A stretch of DNA of 64,000 nt, from positions 62,001 through 126,000 of the forward strand of contig CAVPWP010000005.1 in NCBI GenBank assembly GCA_963709395.1. The letters run 5' to 3'. The notes beneath the pieces are model-generated. The model did no database searches. It was not told the origin of the DNA and saw nothing but the letters and a program-made list of their open reading frames with translations. Below, piece by piece: positions 55,078-64,000 of the stretch. A program made the translations under genes and the position numbers. The stretch comes from CAVPWP01 sp963709395. GTDB lineage: Bacteria > Pseudomonadota > Alphaproteobacteria > Rhodobacterales > Rhodobacteraceae. Positions within the stretch are counted from its first letter, which is position 1; the number at the start of each line of letters is the position of its first letter.

Positions 55078-56161
55078 GGGCGAACCACCCTTTCTTTTTC
55101 GGTGTCGCGGGCGGTCGGGGCGCTTCGGTCGGGGCGATCCCGGCGGCATCGTCGACGATCATCGCAATGGCCCGGTCGGTGACGGCGGCCGAACGGAAGT
55201 CGTTCTCGACCGCGCCTGTCTTCCCGTCGCGCACCGCCTCGACGAAATCGGCGATCTGGTGGGAGTATTCCTCGCCCCTGAGGTAGAACCAGGGGTCTTC
55301 GGTCAGCTCGGTCGTATAGCGCACGGTCCATCCCTTGCCGTAGCCGTCAAGGCCGGGCACCGCGTCACGCAGGTAAAGCTGGCATTCCTGGCGGTCGGCA
55401 TAGAGCCGCCCGTTCGTGCCGATCATGCTGATCTTCGTGGTCATCTTGCGATGCAACTCGTCGCTCCAGTTCACGGAAAGCTGGGCGGTGGGGCCATCTG
55501 GGAAGGTCAGGGTGGAAAACACCTCGTCGTCGATCTCGGCGGAGAAGACGCTGTTGAGCGCCGATCCGACAACGCGGGTCGGCATGCCGAAATACCAGTT
55601 CAGAAGGTTGAGCGGATGCGCGGCGTAGTCGTAAAGACAGCCGCCGCCTTCCGTCTTGCTGCTGCGCCAGGTCTGGCGCTTGGGGCGTAGCACGACGGGT
55701 CCGTAAGCCTCGGCCAGGACATGCGTGATGCGACCCAGCGCCCCGGCCCGCACGAGCCGACCCATTTCGCGGAAGGCGCCGACGTAGCGGTAGTGATAGC
55801 CGACCTGACCGATCAGACCGTTTGTTTCGGCCAGCGTGGCCAGGTCTTCGGATTCACGCCAGTCGAGGCAGAAAGGCTTTTCGCAGAAGACGTGGAGGCC
55901 CCGGTCAAGTGCTGCGCGCACCATCGGTCCGTGCAGGCGCGATGGCGTGGCGATGACGACCGCCTTCAACCCCGGCTCGTTCAGAAGTGCATCGAAGCTG
56001 CGGTAAATCGTGCGACGGGTGTTCTTCGCAAGGACATCGACCAGAAAGCCGGTGGAATCACAGCCGATCACCTCGACATCCGGGTGCGCGCCCACCAGCG
56101 CGAAATGCGACAGGCCCATCTTGCCAAGGCCAACGACACCGATCTTCGTTTTTTCCTGCAT
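55070..56161 (-). CDS. Gfo/Idh/MocA family sugar oxidoreductase
   Basis: 363 residues from ATG 56161. NAD(P)-binding GVVGLGKMGLSH, then IATPSRLHGPM and the family EKPFC lysine motif, followed by the GYHYRYVG and YDYAAHPLNLL substrate domain. Probably oxidises or reduces a nucleotide sugar (for example the UDP-sugar 3-dehydrogenase type). The tail KKKGWFARA is unusual, with a basic end possibly membrane-contacting. Confidence 0.85.
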   Translation of the reverse strand: MQEKTKIGVVGLGKMGLSHFALVGAHPDVEVIGCDSTGFLVDVLAKNTRRTIYRSFDALLNEPGLKAVVIATPSRLHGPMVRAALDRGLHVFCEKPFCLDWRESEDLATLAETNGLIGQVGYHYRYVGAFREMGRLVRAGALGRITHVLAEAYGPVVLRPKRQTWRSSKTEGGGCLYDYAAHPLNLLNWYFGMPTRVVGSALNSVFSAEIDDEVFSTLTFPDGPTAQLSVNWSDELHRKMTTKISMIGTNGRLYADRQECQLYLRDAVPGLDGYGKGWTVRYTTELTEDPWFYLRGEEYSHQIADFVEAVRDGKTGAVENDFRSAAVTDRAIAMIVDDAAGIAPTEAPRPPATPKKKGWFARA

Positions 56162-56401
56162 CACCCGCACATACTCGACTTCAGGCGCCACCGACAGACC
56201 CCGGAACGGGGGACCCGCCAAGACGCAATTTGTGTCCCGCTTGCCAGCCTTCACGGCCATCTGCAATCGCCTCGCGGGACTCGCATCCTGGGGTCGGCTA
56301 ACAAGCCACTGTGGCGGAATGACGACCGATCGCCGCTGTGATGCCGCAAACCCTTGGTTTAGTGTTACGCCTACACAGCGCGGCTTGTATTGGTTCCGAG
56401 C
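56162..56401. other. Divergent intergenic region
   Basis: 240 bases between the oxidoreductase and acyltransferase starts. Minus-strand frames continue through it but show no similarity. I see no operator or RNA structure I can name. Confidence 0.4.
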
Positions 56402-57550
56402 ATGATTTTCACGCCATCCCCGGACGAGGCGTTTCGCCAGTATCAGACCAAGCGATTCTTCGGTTCGCTTGATGGCGTCCGGTTTCTGAGCATCCTCGCC
56501 GTACTCTGGCATCACGGAGCGGTGTGGCCCCTTTCTGAAGCCCCTCACGTAATTCTGACCCGCGGATTCACAGGGGTGAACTTCTTTTTCGTTCTGAGCG
56601 GTTTCCTGATAACTACACTGCTCTTGCGGGAAGAAATGCACACTGGCCGTATCTCGCTGTCTGGCTTTTACTGGCGGCGATTGCTGCGGATCGTGCCTGC
56701 ATATTTCTTGCTGATAACGGCGGTTTCGGCCTATTACATCCTTTGGAAGGGTGAGACGCAGTTCGCGCCACTGGTGCCCTATTACTACTTGTTTCTTTCA
56801 AACTTCCTGACCAGTGACATCCCTCTTCTGAGCCCGACCTGGTCACTTTCGGTGGAGGAGCAATACTACCTGTTCTGGCCGCTGATGCTGGTTCTGATGG
56901 GGGGGGCTGCAGCCTACAGTCGCGTTGTGCTTCTGGTCGTGCTTATCGCGATCTGCCTTGCAGCAACCTTCGGCCTTGGCGATCTGCTGGGCATCCCGAG
57001 ATTTGAGACCGAACACGCAGTGTTCCAACTGCCAGGCGAAGCCTACAGCGGCATCCTGATCGGCTCACTTCTTGCCGTGGTTCTGCATTCGCCGCGCGGA
57101 TATGCAATGGCCTTTCGGATCGCCGGGGCCCGCGTGGCCCCGCTGGCGGGAGCGGCACTTGTTCTGGCGGCACTGTGGCTTCTTCCGCAGGACTTGAGCG
57201 GTCTTCCGTTCTTCGTGCTGCACTGCGCGATGGCAGTCTTCATCGCTACGGTGGTGATGCGGGAGGATCACGTGCTTGCCCCTGTACTGCGCTTTCGGCC
57301 GGTGGCCCGGATCGGGCAGATCAGCTACGGTATCTACCTGTTCCACCTTATCGCGCTGCATTTTGCGAACGTGGCAGTCGGGAGGCTGGATCTCGATCCG
57401 ACGGCAGCGGCCTGGACGGTAACTGTTGTATACGTGCCGATCGCGATCCTGATCGCCGAGGTCAGCTTCCGCTTCTACGAAACGCCAATTCGGCGTCTAA
57501 AGCCGCGGCCGGTCGGCGGTGGACGTCCGTCAGAAGGGCCACAGACGTGA
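56402..57550 (+). CDS. Acyltransferase family 3 (OafA-like) membrane protein
   Basis: 382 residues, about ten membrane helices. Family motifs GVRFLSILAVLWHH (catalytic His region), FFFVLSGFLITTLLL, YWRRLLRIVPAYF and the late SYGIYLFH. Adds an acetyl or other acyl group to sugars at the membrane. Suggests an O-acylated exopolysaccharide. Confidence 0.9.
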   Translation: MIFTPSPDEAFRQYQTKRFFGSLDGVRFLSILAVLWHHGAVWPLSEAPHVILTRGFTGVNFFFVLSGFLITTLLLREEMHTGRISLSGFYWRRLLRIVPAYFLLITAVSAYYILWKGETQFAPLVPYYYLFLSNFLTSDIPLLSPTWSLSVEEQYYLFWPLMLVLMGGAAAYSRVVLLVVLIAICLAATFGLGDLLGIPRFETEHAVFQLPGEAYSGILIGSLLAVVLHSPRGYAMAFRIAGARVAPLAGAALVLAALWLLPQDLSGLPFFVLHCAMAVFIATVVMREDHVLAPVLRFRPVARIGQISYGIYLFHLIALHFANVAVGRLDLDPTAAAWTVTVVYVPIAILIAEVSFRFYETPIRRLKPRPVGGGRPSEGPQT

Positions 57551-57638
57551 TGACGCCACCCGAGCCCATTCAGACGCGGTCGCCATGCATCAGCATTGAG
57601 ATTGAATCAGCCAGTCTCCACAAACCGAGAGTACGCAA

Positions 57639-59051
57639 TTGATCCATCCAGTTGTCCTTTGCGGCGGGTCGGGCACCCGCCTCTGGCCGGCCTCGCGCAA
57701 GGCCTATCCCAAGCAGTTCGCCCCTCTGGTCGGCCCCGAAAGCCTGTATCAGAGCACGCTGCGCCGGTTCTCGGGACCGCAGTTCGCCGCGCCCCTGATC
57801 CTGACGGGCGACGATTTCCGCTTCATGGCGATCGAACAGGCCGCCGGCATCGGGCTGTCGGACGCCCGGGTGGTGGTGGAGCCCGTTGGCCGCGACACCG
57901 CGCCCGCAATCCTGACCGCGGCCCTGCTTCTCGAAAATGAACCTGACGCGCTGATGCTGGTGGCCCCATCCGATCATGTGATCGCGGATGTCGCCGCGTT
58001 TCACCGCGCGGTAACGGCAGGGGCCGCGGCGGCGAAGGACGGGGCACTTGTGACCTTTGGCGTGGCACCGGACCGGCCCGAGACAGGGTACGGCTATCTT
58101 GAACTCGGCGCCGCACCGGCGGCAGACAGGGCCGTTCCTCTGAAGAGCTTCCGTGAGAAGCCCGATGTGGCCACGGCCGAGGCCATGGTCGCCGAGGGGA
58201 CGTTTCTCTGGAACGCGGGCATCTTCCTGTTCCGCCCCGCCGACGTGATCGCTGCCTTCGAGGCCCATGCCCCCGACCTTCTGGAGCCCTGCCGCGCCGC
58301 CATCGCCGCCGGGTCCGATGATCTGGGGTTCTTCCGGCTTGATGCTGACGCCTATGGCAGGGCGCGGGCCATTTCCTTCGACTACGCGGTCATGGAGAAG
58401 GCCAACCATGTCGCCGCCGTTCCGCTTGACGGCGGCTGGTCCGATCTTGGCTCGTGGGACGCCCTGTGGAAGATCGCCGGACCCGACGCGGACGGCGTGG
58501 CGACCGTCGGTCCGGTCACCGCGGTCGACTGCCACGACAGCTACCTGAGGTCGGAAGATCCGGCGATCCGGCTTGTGGGGCTTGGTCTGGACGGGATCGT
58601 CGCGGTGGCGATGCACGACGCCGTGCTCGTCGCCGCGAAGGACCGCGCGCAGGACGTCAAGGAGGTCGTCACCGCCCTTCGCGCGGCCGGCGCGCCCCAG
58701 GCAGACGATTATCCGCGCTTTCACCGGCCCTGGGGCTGGTACGAAACCCTGTGTCTTGGCGGGCGTTTCCAGGTGAAACGCATCATGGTCAAGCCGGGCG
58801 GCGTGCTGTCGCTTCAAAGCCACATGCACCGGTCCGAACACTGGGTGGTGGTCGAGGGCACGGCAGAGATCACGGTGGGCGACGAGGTGAAACTCGTGAC
58901 CGAGAACCAGAGCGTCTATATCCCGCTGGGCGAAAAGCACCGGATGGCGAACCGGGGGCAGTTGCCGATGTACCTGATCGAGGTGCAGACCGGCGCCTAC
59001 CTGGGCGAGGACGACATCGTCCGGTACGAGGACGTTTACAATCGGGGCTAG
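57639..59051 (+). CDS. manC: Mannose-1-phosphate guanylyltransferase / mannose-6-phosphate isomerase
   Basis: 470 residues. N-terminal GDP-mannose pyrophosphorylase with LCGGSGTRLWPASRKAYPKQ and FVEK-like FREKPD. The C-terminal cupin isomerase has the zinc-site QSHMHRSEHWVVVEG. Starts at TTG 57639 (IHPVVLCGG). Supplies GDP-mannose together with the phosphomannomutase at 60393-61757. Confidence 0.94.
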   Translation: MIHPVVLCGGSGTRLWPASRKAYPKQFAPLVGPESLYQSTLRRFSGPQFAAPLILTGDDFRFMAIEQAAGIGLSDARVVVEPVGRDTAPAILTAALLLENEPDALMLVAPSDHVIADVAAFHRAVTAGAAAAKDGALVTFGVAPDRPETGYGYLELGAAPAADRAVPLKSFREKPDVATAEAMVAEGTFLWNAGIFLFRPADVIAAFEAHAPDLLEPCRAAIAAGSDDLGFFRLDADAYGRARAISFDYAVMEKANHVAAVPLDGGWSDLGSWDALWKIAGPDADGVATVGPVTAVDCHDSYLRSEDPAIRLVGLGLDGIVAVAMHDAVLVAAKDRAQDVKEVVTALRAAGAPQADDYPRFHRPWGWYETLCLGGRFQVKRIMVKPGGVLSLQSHMHRSEHWVVVEGTAEITVGDEVKLVTENQSVYIPLGEKHRMANRGQLPMYLIEVQTGAYLGEDDIVRYEDVYNRG

Positions 59052-59072
59052 CCTGTCCCCGGCCATGCCGCC

Positions 59073-60341
59073 CTAACCCTCGAGCGGCCCGAGAGGCTTG
59101 TCCGGGCGTTCGCCCAGGACCCATCGATAGATCTCGACGATGCGGCGGGCGCGGGCGTCCCACGAGAGGCGGGTCGCTAGCCCGGTCATGGGCCGCCAGA
59201 CCCATGGCAATGCGTCGGTGCAGGGTTCGCAACGAGGTCCTCCAACGCCGCCCGGAATCCGCGTGTGTGGTCCTCGCGCGTGCCAAGCGGCACGCGAATC
59301 CCGCTGGCGTCGTCGATCAGGTGATGACCGGGTCCGTAGTCGACGACGACGCTGGCAAGGCCCGCCAGCATCGCCTCGGCGACAACGCCTGCACCGGCGT
59401 CGCGGATCGAAGGGAAGGCGAAGATGTCGGCCGAAGCCATCATCTGGCCGACCTCTTCCTGCGGCTTCCAGCCAAGCAACTGCACAGCAGTCCCCAAGAC
59501 CGTGAGCGCGGATCAGCGCTTCGAGCTTCGGGCGCTCTGGACCGTCGCCGACAATGAGCAGGCGGTGGGCCTTCAAGATTTCGCTGGCTGCGAAGGCGGA
59601 AATCACGACATCGGCGCATTTGAACGGCACGAGCCGCCCGACGAACAGGATATCGACGCGCGAGCGCGAGGGATCCCTTGGCTGCGGTGTGAACCGGCCG
59701 GGATCCGCTCCAACCTCGGGGAAGTCGATGATTCGCGCCCCAAGGCCTGGAGGAAGTTTCTCGATCGTGTGGGGAAAGGCTGCGAGAATCGCCGCAGCCT
59801 TGCGATAGGTGGCATTGGCGTAAGGAAGAAGCCGATAGCCTTGCCGGACGTAGCGTAGCCATTCACCTTCGCTCCGGAGGACATCCGAGAACCCCGGCGG
59901 ATAGGGAAGGCCTCCGTTGACAGGCCCGATTACGAACGGCGTCTTTGACCAACTTGCAAGGGGGCTCGGGAGGGCGGAACTGATGGGTCCGATGCGATGC
60001 ACGATGTCGAATCGACCTGCGCCAAGGTCGGACCCAAAGCGTTTCCACAATTCGCGCTCGAATGCGTACTGGACCGGGTATTTCGAGGCCGCACGGCTGG
60101 CTGTGCCCAGGCGCAGAGCTGACGAGAGTTTCCAGACCGGACGGGCGACATACTCGGTGTCGAGATAGACGACCTCGGCCTTGCCCATCCCGCGCTTTTC
60201 GATCGCTTCGAGGTTGCGCACCTGGGTGACGACGACGGCCTCATCCACGTGCTCGACGATGGAACGGGCAGTATTGAAGGCAACCGATGGCTCGGACGCC
60301 ATCTCGGGGTTGCAGTCGTCAGCGTAGAGAAGCACGCGCAT
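59073..60341 (-). CDS. Glycosyltransferase family 4 (about three frameshifts)
   Basis: About 420 residues. N-terminal half intact (start MRVLLYADDCNPE; FDIVHRIGPISSALPSPL). The C-terminal GT-B domain has DILFVGRLVPFKCADVVI, RLLIVGDGPERPKLEALI and ADIFAFPSIRDAGAGVVAEAM. The frame breaks in a four-C run near 59492 (one extra base restores GLGTAVQLLGWKP) and twice near 59205-59170, after which RLSWDARARRIVEIYRW finishes the protein. Probably adds a mannose-type sugar, inferred from the flanking manC and phosphomannomutase genes. Confidence 0.83.
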   Translation of the reverse strand: MRVLLYADDCNPEMASEPSVAFNTARSIVEHVDEAVVVTQVRNLEAIEKRGMGKAEVVYLDTEYVARPVWKLSSALRLGTASRAASKYPVQYAFERELWKRFGSDLGAGRFDIVHRIGPISSALPSPLASWSKTPFVIGPVNGGLPYPPGFSDVLRSEGEWLRYVRQGYRLLPYANATYRKAAAILAAFPHTIEKLPPGLGARIIDFPEVGADPGRFTPQPRDPSRSRVDILFVGRLVPFKCADVVISAFAASEILKAHRLLIVGDGPERPKLEALIRAHGLGDCCAVAWLEAAGRGRPDDGFGRHLRLPFDPRRRCRRCRRGDAGGPCQRRRRLRTRSSPDRRRQRDSRAAWHARGPHTRIPGGVGGPRCEPCTDALPWVWRPMTGLATRLSWDARARRIVEIYRWVLGERPDKPLGPLEG

Positions 60342-60392
60342 CGGGCGGTTCCTTGCTTGGGCGGTCCGGTTGCCCCGGAACTGGTTCAGACC

Positions 60393-61757
60393 TCAGGCAG
60401 CGCCGATCATCGCGCGCACCTCGGCAAGCTTGCGGGCCAAAAGACCGGCATCCCCGCGCGTTTCCATGTTCAGCCGCAAGAGCGGTTCGGTGTTGGACGC
60501 GCGCAGGTTCATCCGCCAGTCGCCGAAATCAAGGCTGGCGCCGTCCAGACGGTCGATCGACCGCGCCTGAGGGCCCAGACGGGCCACCATCGCCTCGACC
60601 TCGGCCTTGGGGTCGGAGACGGTGAAGTTGATCTCGCCCGACGAGGGAAACCGCGCCTTCAGGTCGGCGACCAGAGCCGAGAGCGGGCGGTTCTTCGCGG
60701 CCATCAGGGCAAGCATCTTCAAAGCGGGAATCATGCCGCTGTCACAGTGGAAGAACGCGCGGAAATAGTGATGGGCCGACATCTCGCCGCCATAGACCGC
60801 GCCGGTCTCGCGCATCTTCGCCTTCAGAAAGGCATGGCCAGTCTTCGATACGACGGCGCACCCGCCGGCGGCGGCGACCGTTTCGGTGGTGGCCCAGATC
60901 ACGCGCGGGTCGTGGACGATGGTGGCGCCGGGTTCGTCCGCAAGGGCGGCCTGCGCCAGAAGGGCCACGACATATTCGCCGTCGATGAAGGCGCCGGTTT
61001 CGTCGAAGAAGAAGCAGCGATCGAAATCGCCATCCCAGGCAAGGCCGATATCCGCGCCCGATGCGCGCACCGCATCCGAGGTCACGCCACGATTCTCGGG
61101 CAGAAGCGGGTTGGGGATGCCATTCGGGAAGGTCGGGTCGGGGTCGTGGAACATGCGCTCCACCTCGATCTCAGCACCCCGTGCGGACAGCTCGGCAAGG
61201 ATTGCATCGAATGCCGCGCCTGCTGTGCCGTTTCCGGCATTTGCCAGAACCTTGAAACCTCGGAGCGCCCCAGCATCGACCATGGCCGCGACATGCGCGG
61301 CATAGGCGGGGCGGGTCTCGGTGGCGTGATAGGAGCCTGGAATTGGACGGGTGTCATAGCTGTCGGCTTCGGCGAGGGCGCGGATCCTCGGCAGTTCGGA
61401 TTCGGGGTCGATGGGCCGGCTTTCGGGGCCGACCAGCTTCATCCCGTTGTAGTCGATCGGATTGTGCGAGGCCGTGACCATGATCCCGCCCGCCGCGTCC
61501 AGATGTCCGGTCGCGAAATAGACCTCTTCCGTGCCGCAAAGCCCGATGTCGATGACCCCGGCGCCTCGGTCGCGCAAGCCGTCGACAAGGGCCAGTTTCA
61601 GGGCCGGAGAGCTTGCGCGCGCATCATGGCCGACCACGATGGTGCCCGGTCCAAAACATTCGGCGAAGGCGCGGCCGATCCGGCGAGCGATGGCGGTGTC
61701 CAAGGTCTCGCCCAGCTTTCCGCGCACGTCATAGGCCTTGAAACAGTCAAGAATCAT
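60393..61757 (-). CDS. manB: Phosphomannomutase / phosphoglucomutase
   Basis: 454 residues from ATG 61757. Catalytic phosphoserine loop TASHNP, metal loop DGDFDR, sugar-binding GGEMSAHHYF and phosphate-binding ASNTEPLLRL. Interconverts mannose-6- and 1-phosphate for GDP-mannose. ATGA overlap with rmlB. Confidence 0.93.
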   Translation of the reverse strand: MILDCFKAYDVRGKLGETLDTAIARRIGRAFAECFGPGTIVVGHDARASSPALKLALVDGLRDRGAGVIDIGLCGTEEVYFATGHLDAAGGIMVTASHNPIDYNGMKLVGPESRPIDPESELPRIRALAEADSYDTRPIPGSYHATETRPAYAAHVAAMVDAGALRGFKVLANAGNGTAGAAFDAILAELSARGAEIEVERMFHDPDPTFPNGIPNPLLPENRGVTSDAVRASGADIGLAWDGDFDRCFFFDETGAFIDGEYVVALLAQAALADEPGATIVHDPRVIWATTETVAAAGGCAVVSKTGHAFLKAKMRETGAVYGGEMSAHHYFRAFFHCDSGMIPALKMLALMAAKNRPLSALVADLKARFPSSGEINFTVSDPKAEVEAMVARLGPQARSIDRLDGASLDFGDWRMNLRASNTEPLLRLNMETRGDAGLLARKLAEVRAMIGAA

Positions 61758-62794
61758 CCGGTTCCAAGCCTTTTTCGAACGCCGTCTCTTTCCAGAAGCG
61801 GACGCCACCAGTCCTCGTTCGCGAGATACCAGTCGACGGTGCGGGCCAACCCCTCCTCGACCGTGACCGAGGGGCGCCAGCCAAGCTCGTCGCGCATCCG
61901 CGCGGGGTCGATGGCATAGCGCAGGTCGTGTCCGGGGCGGTCAGTGACGAAGGTGATCAGCCGGTCGTGGGGCGCGCGGCCGGGGCGGCGGTCGTCCAGG
62001 AGGCGGCACAGCGTCGTCACGAGGTCGATGTTCCGCGCCTCGTTCTCGCCGCCGATGTTGTAGGTGCGGCCGACGGTGCCCTTCTCCAGCACGGTCAGAA
62101 GCGCATCGGCATGATCCTCGACGAAAAGCCAGTCGCGCACGTTCTCGCCGCGCCCGTAGACCTCGATCGGACGGCCCTCGATGGCCGCGATGATCGACTT
62201 GGGGATCAGCTTTTCGGGAAAGTGGTAGGGCCCGTAGTTGTTCGAGCAGTTGGTGACCAGTATCGGAAGCCCGTAGGTTTCGCCCCAGGCCCGCACAAGG
62301 TGATCCGAGGCCGCCTTCGAGGCAGAATAGGGCGAGCGGGGATCGTAGGGCGTGGTTTCGGTGAAGGGCGGATCGTCGGGACCGAGCGAGCCGTAGACCT
62401 CGTCGGTCGAGATGTGGTGGAAGCGGAAGGCATCGGGGCGCCCCCGGCCCTCCCAGTAGGCCCGGGCGACCTGCAACATGGTGTAGGTGCCGGTGACATT
62501 CGTTTCGATGAAGACGCCGGGCCCGTCGATCGAGCGGTCGACATGGCTTTCGGCCGCAAGATGCATCACCGCATCGGGTTGGTGGCGGTCGAAAACAGTC
62601 TCTATTCCGGCGGAATCGCGGATATCGGCCTTCTCGAAGGCATAGGCGGGACTGTTCGTGACCGGGGCCACGTTGGCCTCGCAGGCGGCATAGGTCATGG
62701 CATCGACATTGACGATTTCGTGCCCGCGCGAGATGGCCAGCCGCACCACCGCCGACCCGATGAACCCGCAGCCACCGGTGACGAGAATCTTCAT
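61754..62794 (-). CDS. rmlB: dTDP-glucose 4,6-dehydratase
   Basis: 346 residues. NAD-binding GGCGFIGSAVV, ISTDEVYGSLG, catalytic YSASK and VTNCSNNYGPYHFPEKLIP. Makes dTDP-4-keto-6-deoxyglucose for rhamnose and for 4-amino sugars. ATG 62794 overlaps the rmlC stop (ATGA). In the given sequence it appears fused to rmlC because of a base insertion upstream. Confidence 0.94.
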   Translation of the reverse strand: MKILVTGGCGFIGSAVVRLAISRGHEIVNVDAMTYAACEANVAPVTNSPAYAFEKADIRDSAGIETVFDRHQPDAVMHLAAESHVDRSIDGPGVFIETNVTGTYTMLQVARAYWEGRGRPDAFRFHHISTDEVYGSLGPDDPPFTETTPYDPRSPYSASKAASDHLVRAWGETYGLPILVTNCSNNYGPYHFPEKLIPKSIIAAIEGRPIEVYGRGENVRDWLFVEDHADALLTVLEKGTVGRTYNIGGENEARNIDLVTTLCRLLDDRRPGRAPHDRLITFVTDRPGHDLRYAIDPARMRDELGWRPSVTVEEGLARTVDWYLANEDWWRPLLERDGVRKRLGTG

Positions 62795-63358
62795 GCCGGA
62801 CCGTCCCAGGTGAAGGGCGTGTGCCAGTCGGCGAACGCAGGCGCGGCGGCGTCCTTGGCGGACAGGACGGGATCGTCGTCGAGGTGCCAGTCGATGCCAA
62901 GATCGGGGGCTGTCCCACGCGACCGCGCCGTCGGCATCGGGGGCATAGTAGTCGGTGCACTTGTATTGCACCTCGGTGTTGTCGGTCAGGGTCGAGAACC
63001 CGTGCAGGAACCCTTCGGGCACGAAAAGCTGACGGCCGTTTTCGGCGCTGAGTTCGACGCCCACCCAGCGGCCATAGGTCGGGCTTCCCTTGCGCGCATC
63101 GACCGCCACATCCCAGATCGCGCCTGCCGAACAGCGCACAAGCTTGGCCTGCGCATGCGGCGGCGCCTGGTAGTGAAGCCCGCGCAAGGTGCCTTTGGGG
63201 CCGCTGTACGAGTGATTGTCCTGCACGAAGTCGGCCTTGATCCCGGCCTCTGCCAGAACGCGGCGGTTCCAGACCTCGGAGAACCAGCCCCGGTCGTCCC
63301 CGAACCTGCGGGGGGTGAGGATCACCACACCGTCAAGCGCCGTTTTCTCAACCTGCAT
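62791..63358 (-). CDS. rmlC: dTDP-4-dehydrorhamnose 3,5-epimerase (one frameshift)
   Basis: 188 residues after correction. Family motifs GWFSEVWNRRVLAEAGI, FVQDNHSYS, GTLRGLHYQ and PEGFLHGFSTL. The frame breaks in a five-G run at 62905-62909. With four G it continues DLGIDWHLDDDPVLSAKD to a TGA overlapping rmlB's ATG. Third step to dTDP-rhamnose. Confidence 0.93.
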
Positions 63359-63413
63359 TCCGGGGTCCTGTCCTGCCTTTTCCCGTCGCCATCGGAGCTA
63401 TCACGAAGCGCCC

Positions 63414-64000
<587 letters not shown>

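Noticed and set aside
61754..63358. 534-codon RmlC-RmlB fusion protein
   Set aside because: The join passes through off-frame residues after an extra G at 62905-62909. The corrected rmlC ends normally at an ATGA overlap.

Overview
The window is GC-rich alphaproteobacterial DNA, most likely from the family Rhodobacteraceae (Roseobacter group). The evidence is a petABC (fbcFBC) operon with a 187-residue Rieske protein, a TPP-riboswitch-controlled thiBPQ operon, a DUF2794 protein, tightly packed operons with ATGA overlaps, and a BciB-type 8-vinyl reductase that suggests capacity for anoxygenic photosynthesis.

Positions 1-10.6 kb hold a methylated-amine or betaine catabolism locus. Reading leftward it encodes a Tat-exported substrate-binding protein, two PotB/PotC-type permeases, a PotA-type ATPase, a BetI-like TetR regulator, an FMN/4Fe-4S demethylase of the trimethylamine/dimethylamine dehydrogenase family, a small helical protein, a small exported protein and probably the first codons of an aminotransferase. 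Divergent from these is a dimethylglycine/sarcosine-dehydrogenase-like flavoprotein. Two TGAAT-N4-(A/G)TTCA inverted repeats in the shared promoter region are candidate operators for the regulator.

Positions 10.8-30 kb are mostly housekeeping: an Omp85-type barrel, tRNA-Lys(TTT), dapF-mtaB, an NTF2-like protein, a glutathione transferase, a LysE exporter, petABC, a lipid A acyltransferase-like gene, thiBPQ, DUF2794, an NlpC/P60 hydrolase, an M17 aminopeptidase, asd and bciB.

From 30 kb to the right edge is a surface polysaccharide locus. It includes sugar-nucleotide enzymes (UDP-glucuronate 4-epimerase, manC, phosphomannomutase, rmlB, rmlC, galE), a WecE-type aminotransferase beside a PglD-type acyltransferase, several glycosyltransferases, a sulfotransferase, flippase, polymerase, O-acyltransferase, an AsnB-type amidotransferase, and an exosortase with a fused EpsI domain. 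In its middle (43.4-47.3 kb) are a gene-transfer-agent-type head-spike base protein, an unknown protein and a beta-helix protein. The products suggest a sulfated, possibly acylated and amidated, acidic exopolysaccharide with a 4-amino-4,6-dideoxy sugar.

Many genes are interrupted by frameshifts, including thiB, rmlC and asnB. Where the shift can be placed it almost always looks like one extra base, and it also creates two apparent gene fusions. This pattern fits uncorrected sequencing error better than gene decay, so I report these genes as whole spans.
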